Shown here in pieces: positions 10,160 to 19,716 of a DNA stretch of 64,000 nt. The stretch covers positions 2,359,001 to 2,423,000 of the forward strand of contig JBBBDQ010001269.1 in assembly GCA_037127315.1 (NCBI GenBank). Reading direction: 5' to 3'. The notes under the pieces are model-generated. The model saw nothing but the letters and a program-made list of their open reading frames with translations, was not told where the DNA came from and made no database searches. The stretch is from Ascarosepion bandense (taxonomy: Eukaryota; Mollusca; Cephalopoda; Sepiida; Sepiidae). Every line of letters starts with the position of its first letter. Within the stretch, counting starts at the first letter, position 1. A program made the position numbers and the translations under genes.

Positions 10160-11134
10160 CTAAAAATCCATAAAAAAGATCATCCCCTCCGACCTATCAT
10201 TTCTCAAATACCCACACCAATATATAACCTTTCCAAAACACTTAACAAACTAATTACTCCCTATCTTCCCGGTAAATATAGTATTAACTCCACGGACGAA
10301 TTTTTACAGATTCTTCATTCCGTAAAACCTAATAATCAAATGATTGCATCTTTGGATGTACAAAACTTATTCACAAATGTTCCCGTTCAGGAAACAATTG
10401 ACATCATTATCCGTGATGTATACAACCATGCTACTCTCCCATCAATCAATATTAAACCCACTATATTAAAAAAACTATTATTAGCATGCACCACACAAGT
10501 ACCCTTTCACGATCCCTTAGGCAATATTTATACACAAATAGATGGTATTGCGATGGGATCTCCTTTAGGTCCCCTCTTTTCTCATTATTATATGGCAAAT
10601 CTAGAAAATAAAATAATTAATGACAACAATAAACCCTCTATATATGTAAGATATATAGATGACATCTTTGTTTTAGCTAAGAATATCGATCAAATTAAAT
10701 ATCTTAAAAACAAATTTGAAAGTCACTCCGTCCTCAAATTTACATTAGAACTTAATATTAATAACAAACTCCCATTCCTTGATGTATTCATTGATTCTAG
10801 CACACATAAATTTACTACTTCTCTATATAGGAAACCAACTAGCATAAATTCGTGTCTTCTTAATTATAATAGTGAATGCCCCCAACGATATAAATTAGCT
10901 GTTATAAAAAACTTACTTCAACGCATACAAATGATATCTTCTTCTAAATCTATATTTTATAAAGAATTACACAACATTAAGCAAACACTAGTCAATAATG
11001 GATTTCCTAACTCCGTTATTGATCAACAAATTAAAATGTATCTCAACAAACTTAACAATAGCTCTAACAATAATGATAATATTAATAATAATGGTTTACA
11101 TCAAAATAAACATAACACTATTAACTTATACTAA
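10160..11134 (+). CDS. PLE reverse transcriptase, N-terminally truncated
   Basis: The frame is open from LKIHKKDHPLRPIISQ near 10160, upstream of the first ATG at 10340, to the TAA at 11132. Motifs in order: KIHK...RPIIS (fingers), SLDVQNLFTNVP (first catalytic Asp), GIAMGSPLGPLFSHYY, RYIDDIFVL (catalytic YIDD box) and PFLDVFI. These are typical of Penelope-like RTs. The Asn-rich stretch near the end is a linker. The frame resumes after the stop and leads to the nuclease, so RT and nuclease were one protein. The gene is not expected to be functional because its N terminus is replaced by the inverted tail. Confidence 0.9.
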   Translation, partial: LKIHKKDHPLRPIISQIPTPIYNLSKTLNKLITPYLPGKYSINSTDEFLQILHSVKPNNQMIASLDVQNLFTNVPVQETIDIIIRDVYNHATLPSINIKPTILKKLLLACTTQVPFHDPLGNIYTQIDGIAMGSPLGPLFSHYYMANLENKIINDNNKPSIYVRYIDDIFVLAKNIDQIKYLKNKFESHSVLKFTLELNINNKLPFLDVFIDSSTHKFTTSLYRKPTSINSCLLNYNSECPQRYKLAVIKNLLQRIQMISSSKSIFYKELHNIKQTLVNNGFPNSVIDQQIKMYLNKLNNSSNNNDNINNNGLHQNKHNTINLY

Positions 11135-11155
11135 TGCAACCAAATACATAATAAT

Positions 11156-11657
11156 TATAAACAAGATGAAAAAACTCTCAAAAACATAATACGTAGAAAT
11201 GTTAAACCAGTCGAAAGTAATAATCAAATTAAACTCATTATATATTGTAAAAAATTTTAAAACAATTGACCTCATAGTCTATAATAACACAACAGGCACT
11301 AAACTAAATTCTTTACAAAATACCAATGTAGTGTACCAATTTACATGCCCATTTAGAGATTGCATCTCTGATACTAATCAAAAACCTAGTACATATATTG
11401 ATTTTACCACAACCACGCTCTCCCGTAGACTTACATGTCATCTTTCTGATCAGAGTACTATTAAACAACATTTCTCTGAAAAACATAAATATGTAGGTAT
11501 TATCAGAGAGATTTTGGTCAACAATACGGTGATCCTTACTCATACACGCAGTAAGAGGAAACTGCAGATATTGGAGGCCATGTACATCAAATCAAAACAA
11601 CCAACACTCAATAAAATCAACTTTAAAACAGGAAATAATATATTACATTGCATTTGA
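11156..11657 (+). pseudogene. PLE GIY-YIG endonuclease domain, frameshifted
   Basis: The linker YKQDEKTLKNIIRRNVKP continues in the RT frame, then a frameshift near 11250 moves to the frame that ends at 11657. The domain shows VVYQFTCPFRDC (GIY-type strand and Cys pair), YIDFTTTTLSRRL (YIG has become YID; the Arg is kept), IKQHF, and LEAMYIKSKQPTLNKI with the catalytic Glu. In PLEs this nuclease nicks the target to prime reverse transcription. The Gly-to-Asp change in YIG may weaken it. Confidence 0.85.
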
Positions 11658-11837
11658 CTAGATGGTTTTGTTGTCATTTCGCGCTATCCCGCTGTGTGAC
11701 GTCATAAAACCGCATCGCAAACTTAAGAACTGCGTTTATTATTTTTGGTAACTATTGCCGTTGCCTAGCGGAGTTTTATGTCAACACAAAATAAAATCGT
11801 CGGTGATGGTGGATTTTATAATGTTTCAGTTTAAACT

Positions 11838-11880
11838 ACCACTCTGAAGATGGCTCATGGGAGCCGAAAGCTTAGAAGAA
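11838..11880 (+). ncRNA. Candidate hammerhead ribozyme motif of PLE-1
   Basis: CUGAAGA at 11844-11850 is followed by a 5-bp stem (GGCUC/GAGCC, loop AUGG) and GAAA, then the palindrome AGCU with CUU as possible cleavage triplet. Compared with the copy at 7135-7176 the loop differs while the stem is unchanged, suggesting the fold is kept. Helix I pairs less well here. Similar motifs occur in the terminal repeats of known PLEs. An extra U after the core is atypical. Confidence 0.35.
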
Positions 11881-12048
11881 AACCAATAAATAATTATCCA
11901 AATGTTGGAGAATTTTTGTCTTTGTTTTCAACTGAAATTAAAGCAAAAATACGACCTTTAGACGGTTCATGATTAAACATAATAGACATTCATTGTCTCT
12001 TATATTTAATAGCATACGTCTAGAAAATTACTTGCTGCCTCGATATAC

Positions 12049-12079
<31 letters not shown>

Positions 12080-12084
12080 GGGCT

Positions 12085-12311
12085 CTCCTCTTTTTTCTAT
12101 GATAATGGACTCGACTGGAGTGTACATATACTCCTGCCATAGAGAGAACAGAGAGATATTGTGAGTACTGTGACTGATCCGTAAGTTACCGAAAGATACC
12201 GAAGTCATACCGAGAATACAGCGTCAGAAGTCAGAGTATCTCTGAGCTTCACTCAACTAAAATAATATTACACGGATATACTAATTCCAGTACGGCTTCA
12301 CTTCAAAGACT

Positions 12312-12352
<41 letters not shown>

Positions 12353-12375
12353 CTTACTAATCATATTCTTGGATA
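12085..12375 (-). repeat. Dispersed repeat R1, copy 2
   Basis: Reverse-complement copy of 5518-5815 with the (TA)n run at the same internal place (12316-12350). It lies directly after the (TA)n that borders PLE-1. No coding capacity is visible. Confidence 0.65.
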
Positions 12376-12481
12376 AATAATCTGCATTCCAGCTTGTATA
12401 TTTACGGTCAATATAACCTATTTTTCTATCTCAAATATCTGTTTTTGTTGTTCATTATTTTGTGTGGTTCCTCACCCGGAT

Positions 12482-12482
<1 letters not shown>

Positions 12483-12551
<69 letters not shown>
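12483..12551. repeat. (CA)n-(TA)n compound microsatellite
   Basis: About 19 CA units pass directly into about 15 TA units. The short frame covering it is a by-product. Confidence 0.95.
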
Positions 12552-12553
<2 letters not shown>

Positions 12554-12873
12554 TTAGTGAAAATATTTTGTCACGTTAACTGAGCTGGTTCATGCCGGCT
12601 TCAAACAAAATATCAATTTACACTAGACAAATAGGAATAGGAACAAGGACGCAACAACAGAAAAAACAGTCCCGATGAGAGAAGACATCGTAATGATCTC
12701 ATGGATCTGCTCAGTCAAAGTGAACAACTTTTTTCACTAAAACTATCAACGCTCTATCACCACTCGGATATCGATCACTTTACGATAAAATAAACATGCT
12801 TGACGAGATAATGTTTATTAGTAAAACTACTGTCAAAACAACAATCTTGATGGCAATAACTATCACAGCTCAA

Positions 12874-12879
<6 letters not shown>

Positions 12880-12911
<32 letters not shown>

Positions 12912-12975
12912 AGAAATTGTAGAATTTGGAAAAACAGTAGCTACTCACGCATTTACGCATCGTTCATTTAGTAAT
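12880..12975 (-). repeat. Dispersed repeat R2, copy 1
   Basis: The reverse complement contains AATGAACGATGCGTAAATGC and AGTAGCTACTGTTTTTCCAA, which match 40250-40310 (AATGAACGATGCGTAGATGC; AGTAGCTACTATTTTTCAAA). A (TA)n run adjoins it. The longer copy is at 40045-40330. Confidence 0.6.
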
Positions 12976-13096
12976 TGAATTCAAACATTCATGGTTACTG
13001 GCGTGTGTTTACATTATATTTAACACACTCAAGTTGCCTTCCTCTACCTAGCGTCTATAGCTCAGAGATAGAATAGATAGATGTGAAAAGAATGAG

Positions 13097-13144
<48 letters not shown>
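13097..13144. repeat. (GATA)n microsatellite
   Basis: About 12 GATA units, followed by AT-rich sequence with a second, shorter GATA run at 13240-13269. Confidence 0.95.
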
Positions 13145-13146
<2 letters not shown>

Positions 13147-13478
13147 TATGCATATACATAACTGATCTATTATACATACATATTTATTAGATTTTATATA
13201 TATATATTTAATTAATTATACATATATATATATGCATATTTAATTAGATAGATAGATAGATAGATAGATGTTTATATATGCTTATTGTGTTAATAAAAGA
13301 GTGCTCATTGTAATTTAATAGAGCAATAAAGCATATATTAATAAATATACGTATTACCATACGTCTATAGCAGAAGGGTGTTTCATGACCTATGCAATCA
13401 TCCGGTGTTTATCGAAAACTCAAGGACCCGATTATTGCACAGAAAATAAAATTCCGTGTAAAATGTAAGATAAAAGAT

Positions 13479-13514
<36 letters not shown>

Positions 13515-13518
<4 letters not shown>

Positions 13519-13700
13519 TAATTTAATCTGACATGTTTAACTTAAACAAGCTTCTTCTGTGATTCTTTAAAGCCGAATGATTATTTAAAAATCCAAGAGG
13601 TAGTATTTTGATTGAGATATGGTTTCATTGGTCAGATACGTGTCACGTGTGATAAAGCAACGGTTGAATATTAATATGTAGAAAATAAAATTTGTGTTTG
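13515..13700. repeat. Dispersed repeat R3, copy 1
   Basis: The block with GATATGGTTTCATTGGTCAG, ATACGTGTCACGTGTG and TGAATATTAATATGTAGAA is repeated at 61375-61540 in the same orientation. It begins at a (TA)n run. Function and family are unknown. Confidence 0.65.
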
Positions 13701-13819
13701 TTTAGCTGTATATGTCAACTCGTTCTTTTTAAACAATATAAGAGAAAACAGTTATGAATGTGTGCGTTGAGAGAAATCATATGATGGAATGCATCCACAA
13801 ATGTTCTTTTTCTTCCAGA

Positions 13820-14375
13820 TCACCTTATTTCGGGTGAAGCTTGGGGTGCCACGAGATTGAAACTCTCAAAGATGGTGTCTATCGGTTCTTCATTGGCTGG
13901 TGGTGATTCATTATTGTCGGTTGCCCGACATTTCCTTAATTGGTTCTGATGGCGCTTGTGTGTACTCTTTGGGCCTTGAATTATATATACGAGATCTCCC
14001 ACTCTTTGCTTTACTGTGCCTACTTCCCAAAAACTCATTGTATTGTTCAAAAATAGCCTTTGAACAATACTTTCTCACAGCAGGAGTTACGTTTTCTGGG
14101 GGGGGTAACCGTTTTTTGTTTTTCTTTGTTCTTTTTGCCTGCATTGGAATGAGCTTATCAAATACTGATCTTATGCTTCTTGCGAACATCGTTTCTGCAG
14201 GCATCGCCTTATCAGTCGGTGTGCCCTGCGCTTTTTAATAGCTCGTTTTATGGTGTCCACGAATCGCTCCGCCTCTACGTTGGACCTAGGGTGATATGTC
14301 GGTGTCGTCCTCTGTTTCACCTGGAACGTTTCACAGAACGTGCTGTTTTCTTTGTTCTTAATAAAGTTGACTTTT
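13820..14375 (-). pseudogene. Gypsy-type integrase C-terminal fragment
   Basis: On the minus strand, FCETFQVKQRTTPTYHPRSN is followed by VEAERFVDTIKRAIKK, matching the end of a Gypsy integrase core with the third acidic residue (Glu in VEAER). A one-base frameshift follows, then TPTDKAMPAETMFARSIRS, and after another shift VGTVKQRVGDLVYIIQG and THKRHQNQLR. The RT, RNase H and most of the integrase are missing: the protease-like segment runs straight into this piece near 14375-14390. The element is dead. Confidence 0.8.
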
Positions 14376-14721
14376 TCAGTCGCCTCGAGGTATGCAAATT
14401 AATAATCATAAGGTCAGACCTAGAGTCGAGCTGGAATTTTATCGTTTTGTTAAATATTTGCACCATTACGTATTTACGCAAATTTCCATCTACTTTATCG
14501 CTTGACTGAGTCTGCCCAATTTTAGTTTTTGGTCTTCTAAATTTTTTAACATACCAGCAGCATGATGTTACATGGCCAGTTTTACTACAATTTTGACAGG
14601 TTTTCTTCTTTTTGTACGGGCAAAACCTCATCCAGTGTAGGTTTCCGCAGATATAACACGGACTTGGTAGTGAATTGTTTTGTCTATTGGTAGTACGCTT
14701 GTCACGATATTTTAATCGCAT
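14317..14721 (-). pseudogene. Gypsy-type nucleocapsid zinc knuckles and protease remnant
   Basis: Two zinc knuckles are visible: CYICGNLHWMRFC (C-X2-C-X3-H-X4-C) and CQNCSKTGHVTSCC (C-X2-C-X4-H-X4-C). The protease-like segment FQLDSRSDLMII follows, where the usual D-[TS]-G triad reads DSR, so the active site is damaged. The last ~25 codons of this frame already belong to integrase sequence read out of frame. A stop separates it from gag just upstream. Confidence 0.8.
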
Positions 14722-14729
14722 AGATTTAT

Positions 14730-15635
14730 TTATCTCTTTTTTCGGAGAGTAGTGTTTTGGCCTGCTTTTAATTTTTTGATGTGAGCAACTCCCGACTCCT
14801 TCATATTTCTAGAGTCAGATTTTGCGGATACGACCCTTTGGCAGCCCTCTGCCAATTTTTGGAGGGTTAGACCAGGCTCATTCTCTAATTTTGTCAGCAT
14901 TCGGCGTCTAATTTCAGCGTCTCCAGCTGAGACTAAACCCTGGACAAAAATCAGACATTTGAAGTCGTCAGCAGATAAATCTTCTAATTCGAAGTCATTA
15001 CAGTGTTTATTTACTGTAGCTGCAAATGTCAGATAGTCCTGCTGATCCTCCTTGAATAGATTTAGGCACTTCCATCTCTTGTGGAAGAGTGACGTGTTAC
15101 ACCCAAATAGTTCCGACAGTAAATTAACTGTTTCTGAGAAATCTAAGTCCGTTTTCCTTTTGGGGAGGATAAAGTCAACAAACCTACTCTGTTCTGCGGT
15201 ACCCAATTTTCTTAGTAATAGCCGAACTATTTTTGAGTTTGACCATTCGTTGCAATCAACTTTGAAGAAATCTTTGTATCGACTGTAGAAATAATCGAAG
15301 GTTTTTCATCTTCGTGTATATATTCGAAAGTTTCGATGGTACTCCAGATAATCCCCTGGGAAAATGTAGTATCGTTCTCAGATGTTTTTTTGCCATTTAA
15401 TGATTTGTACAGTAACTCTTCTATTTGACTTTGACATTTCTCGCTTTTCTAAGCGCTTGCTCTGGGAAATTTTTCTGCTGTTTATGAAGTTCCATAAACA
15501 GTTGTTGCTGTTGTTGTTGTTGTTGTTGTTATAGAAGTAACCTCTCTTCGGTTTTCTGCCGTCGTTCGTCACTTTTTTGCTGATAATCTAACTGAGCTTC
15601 TATCAATTGGATTATTACTTTCTGAAAATATTCCA
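14730..15635 (-). pseudogene. Gypsy-type gag with coiled-coil/poly-Gln leader, frameshifted
   Basis: Read on the minus strand the protein can be followed from an ATG at 15635 (MEYFQKVIIQLIEAQLDYQQ). It passes through a Gln-rich run encoded by CAA/CAG repeats (about 15500-15530), SQIEELLYKSLNG, and FDYFYSRYKDFF, into the 158-codon open part that ends at 14730 (WKCLNLFKEDQQDYLTFAA; ADDFKCLIFVQGL). At least three frameshifts are needed to read it. The layout fits gag of Gypsy elements that gave rise to K02A2.6-like protein predictions. The family name is from memory. Confidence 0.75.
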
Positions 15636-15967
15636 TTTTTTATTTCAGACTAAAACGACCAATTTTACATGAAAAAAAAACCAGAGAAGAAAAAGAAAAA
15701 ACTAACTATAGATAAAGTTTTTTTGTAAGACGCACACAAAAGAAGAGAAGCTATAAAAAGTCTACTTACAGATTTTTTTTTCTGTAATACCGTTTTTCCG
15801 AGCTTGTAGAAGATTTTTCATGCGACACATTATTGAAGTTTCCCACACTCATGTTTTTACGTCGCCAAAATCTTTAGATGGAACTTGTAGATTATTTCCT
15901 GATGTGCCGTTTTGACTTGAATTAGTTCGAAGTTGTTTTATTTCTTTATTTTTCTCTTTTTATAATA

Positions 15968-16398
15968 GTTGCAGGTTGGTTTGGATGGGGTATTTTTTGG
16001 TACTTCGAAGTTTGTCGACAGATTTAATCACTTGGTCAGCCGCTGTTAGTACCCTACCTCGAATCTTCGTTCGTTGCTGCAGATCTGGCACTGGTTTTTA
16101 GTTTTTCGAAGTTCCCGTTCGCCAGTTGATGAGGAAGGGTATTCTTTTTATGAACTCGTATTTCTTGGTGGAGTTAACTGGGTTTATTGTGTAGAGTATT
16201 CCTTGATGTTCAAAATCCTCGTAGCCAATTGATGTCCGAAACCCTCGTCGCTAGTTGATGTGAACCGGTGATGGGACCATGAAATGATAACTCGAAACAC
16301 AGTGGTAAGTTTAACAACATAGATACAAGAGAACAGTAAACATAAACTTGGCTTATTAGTGACAGATATACAGACAGACAGACTGTGCTGAACTGAAG
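15968..16398. repeat. Leader/LTR-region direct repeat, copy 1
   Basis: It matches 16677-17095 along its length (GTTGCAGGTTGGTTTGGATG, CCTCGAATCTTCGTTCGTTG, CTTGATGTTC, GGTGATGGGACCA, and AGATACAAGAGAACAG near the end) with indels. Between the copies (16399-16676), read on the minus strand, lie TATTTATAC and AATAAA, which fit a promoter and polyadenylation signal of an LTR. Exact LTR ends (TG..CA) could not be set. Confidence 0.75.
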
Positions 16399-16676
16399 AT
16401 ATTTATTATACAAAAGTATAAATACGGCACAAGGCCTAAAAAGGGGACTAAGGGGCTGGTCATCATTTGTCTAATCATTAACTTAACTAGCATCTATCAC
16501 TGACCCAATCGCTCTTTCACCAAAACGTTTCAGTCGCACAACGCTATCTTACACAAACACCACAATGCCAAATTCGTTCTAGGAAAACTTATCTAAGCTA
16601 ATAATGCCCAATATATATATAATCTCAAGGTTTTTTTTACAAATAAAAGTGATGTCTTTTGGTTGGATTAGGGTTA

Positions 16677-17095
16677 GTTGCAGGTTGGTTTAGATGGGGT
16701 ATGTTTTGGTACTTGGGAGGTTATCACTTCGTCAGCCGCTGTTAGTACACTACCTCGAATCTTCGTTCGTTGCTGTGGATCTGACACTGGTTTTTAATTT
16801 TTCCCGTTCACCAGTTCCCGTTCGCCAGTTGATGAAGAGGGGTATTCATTTTATGAACTTGTATTTCCTGGTGGAGTTAACTAGGTTTATTGCGTAAGAT
16901 ATTCCTTGATGTTCGAAATCCTCGTAGCCAGTTGATGTGGATCGGTGATGGGACCACAAAATGATAACTTTAAAACACGGTGGTATGGCTAACAACATAT
17001 ATTAAGTCAAACATAGATACAAGAGAACAGAATAAACATAAGCTTTGCTTACTTGTGACTGACAGACAGACAGAATGTGCTGAGCTGAACTGAAG
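16677..17095. repeat. Leader/LTR-region direct repeat, copy 2
   Basis: Second copy of the block at 15968-16398 in the same orientation. It differs by substitutions and small indels and has an extra CCCGTTCACCAGTT segment. Either two LTR/leader blocks are adjacent after recombination, or the 5' region was duplicated in tandem. Confidence 0.75.
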
Positions 17096-17830
17096 CAACG
17101 AGAGTGATTAACTTTCAATTAATATACTGGTAGGAAGAGTCTATAGGTAAGTGGGTAACGCCCCACAACAATTATTTAATTTTCTCACTATCCTTACATG
17201 TTTTCTTTTTATTGGAGATAAGGAACGTAAAAATGTTCTATAGTTATTAACTTCCCAAGCGCTTTCATCCAATACAAAGTTAGATTAGAAATATGATTTC
17301 AAAAAATTAAAATCATTAAGTTTTAAATAGCGAGAGAAAAGACCGGGTACAGGGGATATTGAGATAAGGATACAAGATGAAAGCAACTCAAGAAAATAAA
17401 ACATGTCAGTTGACGTTGCATTTAAATTTTTAGAGATTGGAGCTATCAGGGAATCAAGTAAAAGTAAAATGACTTCCATGGGGAGAAAGTGAAAGAAATA
17501 AAACTTTTGAAGTAGAAGTGAGTGAGTTTTGTTTAATGGTATATTAACACATCTGTGGGTTATTTAATGCTAAAAAGATGGGGTTTTAAGGTACGTTTTT
17601 AATGTTCTGTTATAGTGAAAAAGTTGATTTAGTTAGATTTTAATGAAAATCTTTTGTTGTTATTCTTTTTATTTTAGAAAACTGAGTTTTGAATTAAAAA
17701 ATAGTTTGCTGAGAATAATTTTTTCCTTCAAAAATGTGTTATGGTTAACATTTTTTATTAAAAATGTATTGTTGGTAATATTTTTTTCGAAAATGTATAT
17801 ATTTCTAAAAAGTATTTTTACACTTTTATA
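17096..17830. other. AT-rich sequence with a dispersed repeat at 17170-17275
   Basis: The block at 17170-17275 matches the reverse complement of 63235-63330 (GGAGATAAGGAACGTAAAAA and TTCCCAAGCGCTTTCA) and may be a PLE terminal-repeat remnant. The rest is AT-rich with no recognised gene; Phe/Leu-rich frames come from T-runs. Confidence 0.5.
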
Positions 17831-18010
17831 GTGTTCTGGCCCCAGTTTGGGGTTAATTATTTGCCCATAGCTTGGACCCTAACAGGTGCTACCACTCCGG
17901 GTCAGGGTGGACCTGCGAACAATAGCAATTAAGGGATAGTTCCATGATCCTCCAACCTCCGAATCAGAGGCCTTGCTGCTGGATGCAGTTTATCGTCATG
18001 CCCAGAACCA
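17830..18010. repeat. Dispersed repeat R4 fragment
   Basis: This GC-richer block contains GCTGCTGGATGCAGTTTATC. Its reverse complement matches 51754-51778 (GTAAACTGCATCCAGCAGC) and a following CTCTGATT...GGAGGTTG segment. Nothing in it is coding. The family is unknown. Confidence 0.5.
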
Positions 18011-18399
18011 CGAAGTGTTGATTACATGTACATATTTCACGCTTAAATTCATGTAGTCGAGGCACTAGAGAAATAAGCTCCTCAGAGCCATTGCCAAAAA
18101 ATTTATACTTAATTTTATCCGTATCCGCAACTGGTAGTTTTATATGCTTTCAAATGTTTTGATGATCAAACATTTAACAGCTGGTTGGATGAGAACAAAG
18201 AATATTTCAGTTTATATAGAGATTCAATAGATTATTCCACATTTTGAGGAAAATGGTGTGGCGAGTAATGGAATTAGAAAAACGAGAACTCGAAAAAGTC
18301 AACATTCTCGTGTTCAGTGCATTACTATATAAAGTATGTTACCCAAGTAACCTGGATGTATATAAAGAGGGGTGGAAAAAGTTGAATCAATCACTCTAG

Positions 18400-18606
18400 G
18401 AGATTGCTGCTTATTTAATCGTTAGATTGGTTGCCATCCAAGGCTATAGAATCCCATTTTTCTGCTATTCAGCCTATAACTTGGAGAAGAAGTGAGGGAC
18501 CCATGCCTTTCCCAAAGGTGTTTGCATTTAAGTAAATATAACGAACTCGACTGGAAATCAAACACGGCTCTAGTACTTATCATTCCGAATTGATATCCAT
18601 TACCAA
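18400..18606 (-). repeat. SINE-A copy, diverged
   Basis: Minus-strand copy of the abundant tRNA-derived SINE: CCAAGGCTATAGAATCCC, ACCCATGCCTTTCCCAAAGG and GATATCCATTACC are its landmarks, read in reverse. It is diverged, and its 3' end is missing. Confidence 0.7.
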
Positions 18607-19032
18607 ACAATTTTTTTAATGTCTGCACGCAAGCTGTCTCCTTTGTCTTTTGTTTCAAATTTTTGCACCGTCTATGTCCAGTTCACGTTTTACATGGTTT
18701 CATGGTTACATGGTTCATACCCTTACAGCCAAACGAAGAAGCAGCCGTTAAAATCTACCACTCAATACGAGAATCAGACTTGTCCGCCTTTAACATTCCA
18801 ATACGATTTTGATAACGTCGTGGTGTTTTTATATTTTAATTGGCCATACTCAGTTCATTGTTGTAGTATCATTTTTTTCCTTTTTTGTTTAGTAGCACTA
18901 TTATAAGCTCATTCGTCATTATCGCTGTCTGAGCCTAAACACCATCTTTATCTTGAAATTGCATTTTAATTCGACATTTGCATGTCTTCGTTATTGACCG
19001 TGCTGCTTTTAAAGATTTATTTTTATTGAGGC
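18607..19032. other. No gene recognised
   Basis: The frame at 18619-18906 has no known domain and is hydrophobic because of T-rich codons. No repeats were identified except short T-runs. Confidence 0.5.
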
Positions 19033-19325
19033 TGTACCTTGTGGTTCAATGGACATTTTGGTGCTCGTAATGAGAAATCGGAGAGCCGAGTTCGAATTCC
19101 AGTTGAATTCGTTGCATTCACTCAGGCGATTAATACCTTGGGAAAAATTGTTAATCTGTTTCTAGCAGGACAGATAGGGTTCCACACAACTGGTTAGCAG
19201 CCAGTCTACTCCAGAAAGTAATGAGAATTGACCGAGGGAAAATTCTTCTGCTAGTAAGTCATGGATCGAAATGGACATGATGGCCTAAGCTTGTATCACG
19301 TAAGGCCATTAATTAACTGACTGAT
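19033..19325 (+). repeat. SINE-A copy
   Basis: The tRNA-derived head shows TGTGGTTCAATGG (A-box-like) and GAGTTCGAATTCCAG (B-box-like), the marks of an internal pol III promoter. The body has GGACAGATAGGGTTC and CAGTCTACTCCAGAAAG, and it ends TTAACTGACTGAT as in the other full-length copies. Several differences show it is old. Confidence 0.8.
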
Positions 19326-19716
19326 TATTAAGACTGATACTATCTTACTCATCGAAAATAGAAGCCCCAAATAAATCACACGGATATATTGCAAACAGGG
19401 TTCGAGTCTTCATCTACCGCTGAGGCGTTTCTTTTTCTTTTTTTATTTTTTTTGTTTTTTGTTTCCTTGTAAATGTTTCACTAGTCTTTCTTTTTTACAT
19501 TTCTTTCTGCACAGACCTTTTGATAATGAAAGTAAGGCTTGTCCTTGGCCGGTCATGTAAAGCTGCGTGAGGAACTCATTAGATGTTTACAATTCATCCT
19601 TCTTTCAGATCTGAATTTGTGGAGCGAAACATTTAGAATGCATTTCCGATGAGAATTTTTTTTATATACTCAAACATAGCGCTATCTGATATGTAGATGT
19701 TTCGATCAATGTAATA

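Larger units (their letters stand above)
10025..12035 (+). mobile_element. Penelope-like element (PLE-1) with inverted terminal copies
   Basis: Order: an inverted copy of the element's own tail (about 10030-10155), RT coding sequence, linker, GIY-YIG nuclease, 3' leader with hammerhead-like motif, and the tail (about 11905-12030). The left and right tails are reverse complements (for example TTGAAAACAAAGACAAAAAT against ATTTTTGTCTTTGTTTTCAA). PLEs are known for such partial inverted terminal copies. RT coding starts only at the KIHK motif, so the N-terminal part is missing. One in-frame stop and one frameshift break the single ORF. It is the best preserved element of the window. Confidence 0.9.
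13820..17095 (-). mobile_element. Internally deleted Gypsy-type LTR retrotransposon
   Basis: Gag, zinc knuckles, a protease remnant and the integrase tail lie in the right order on the minus strand, but RT and RNase H are absent. Upstream (16-17 kb) are two long direct repeats that probably include LTR or leader sequence. No matching 3' LTR was found below 13820, so the 3' end is undefined. Confidence 0.75.
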
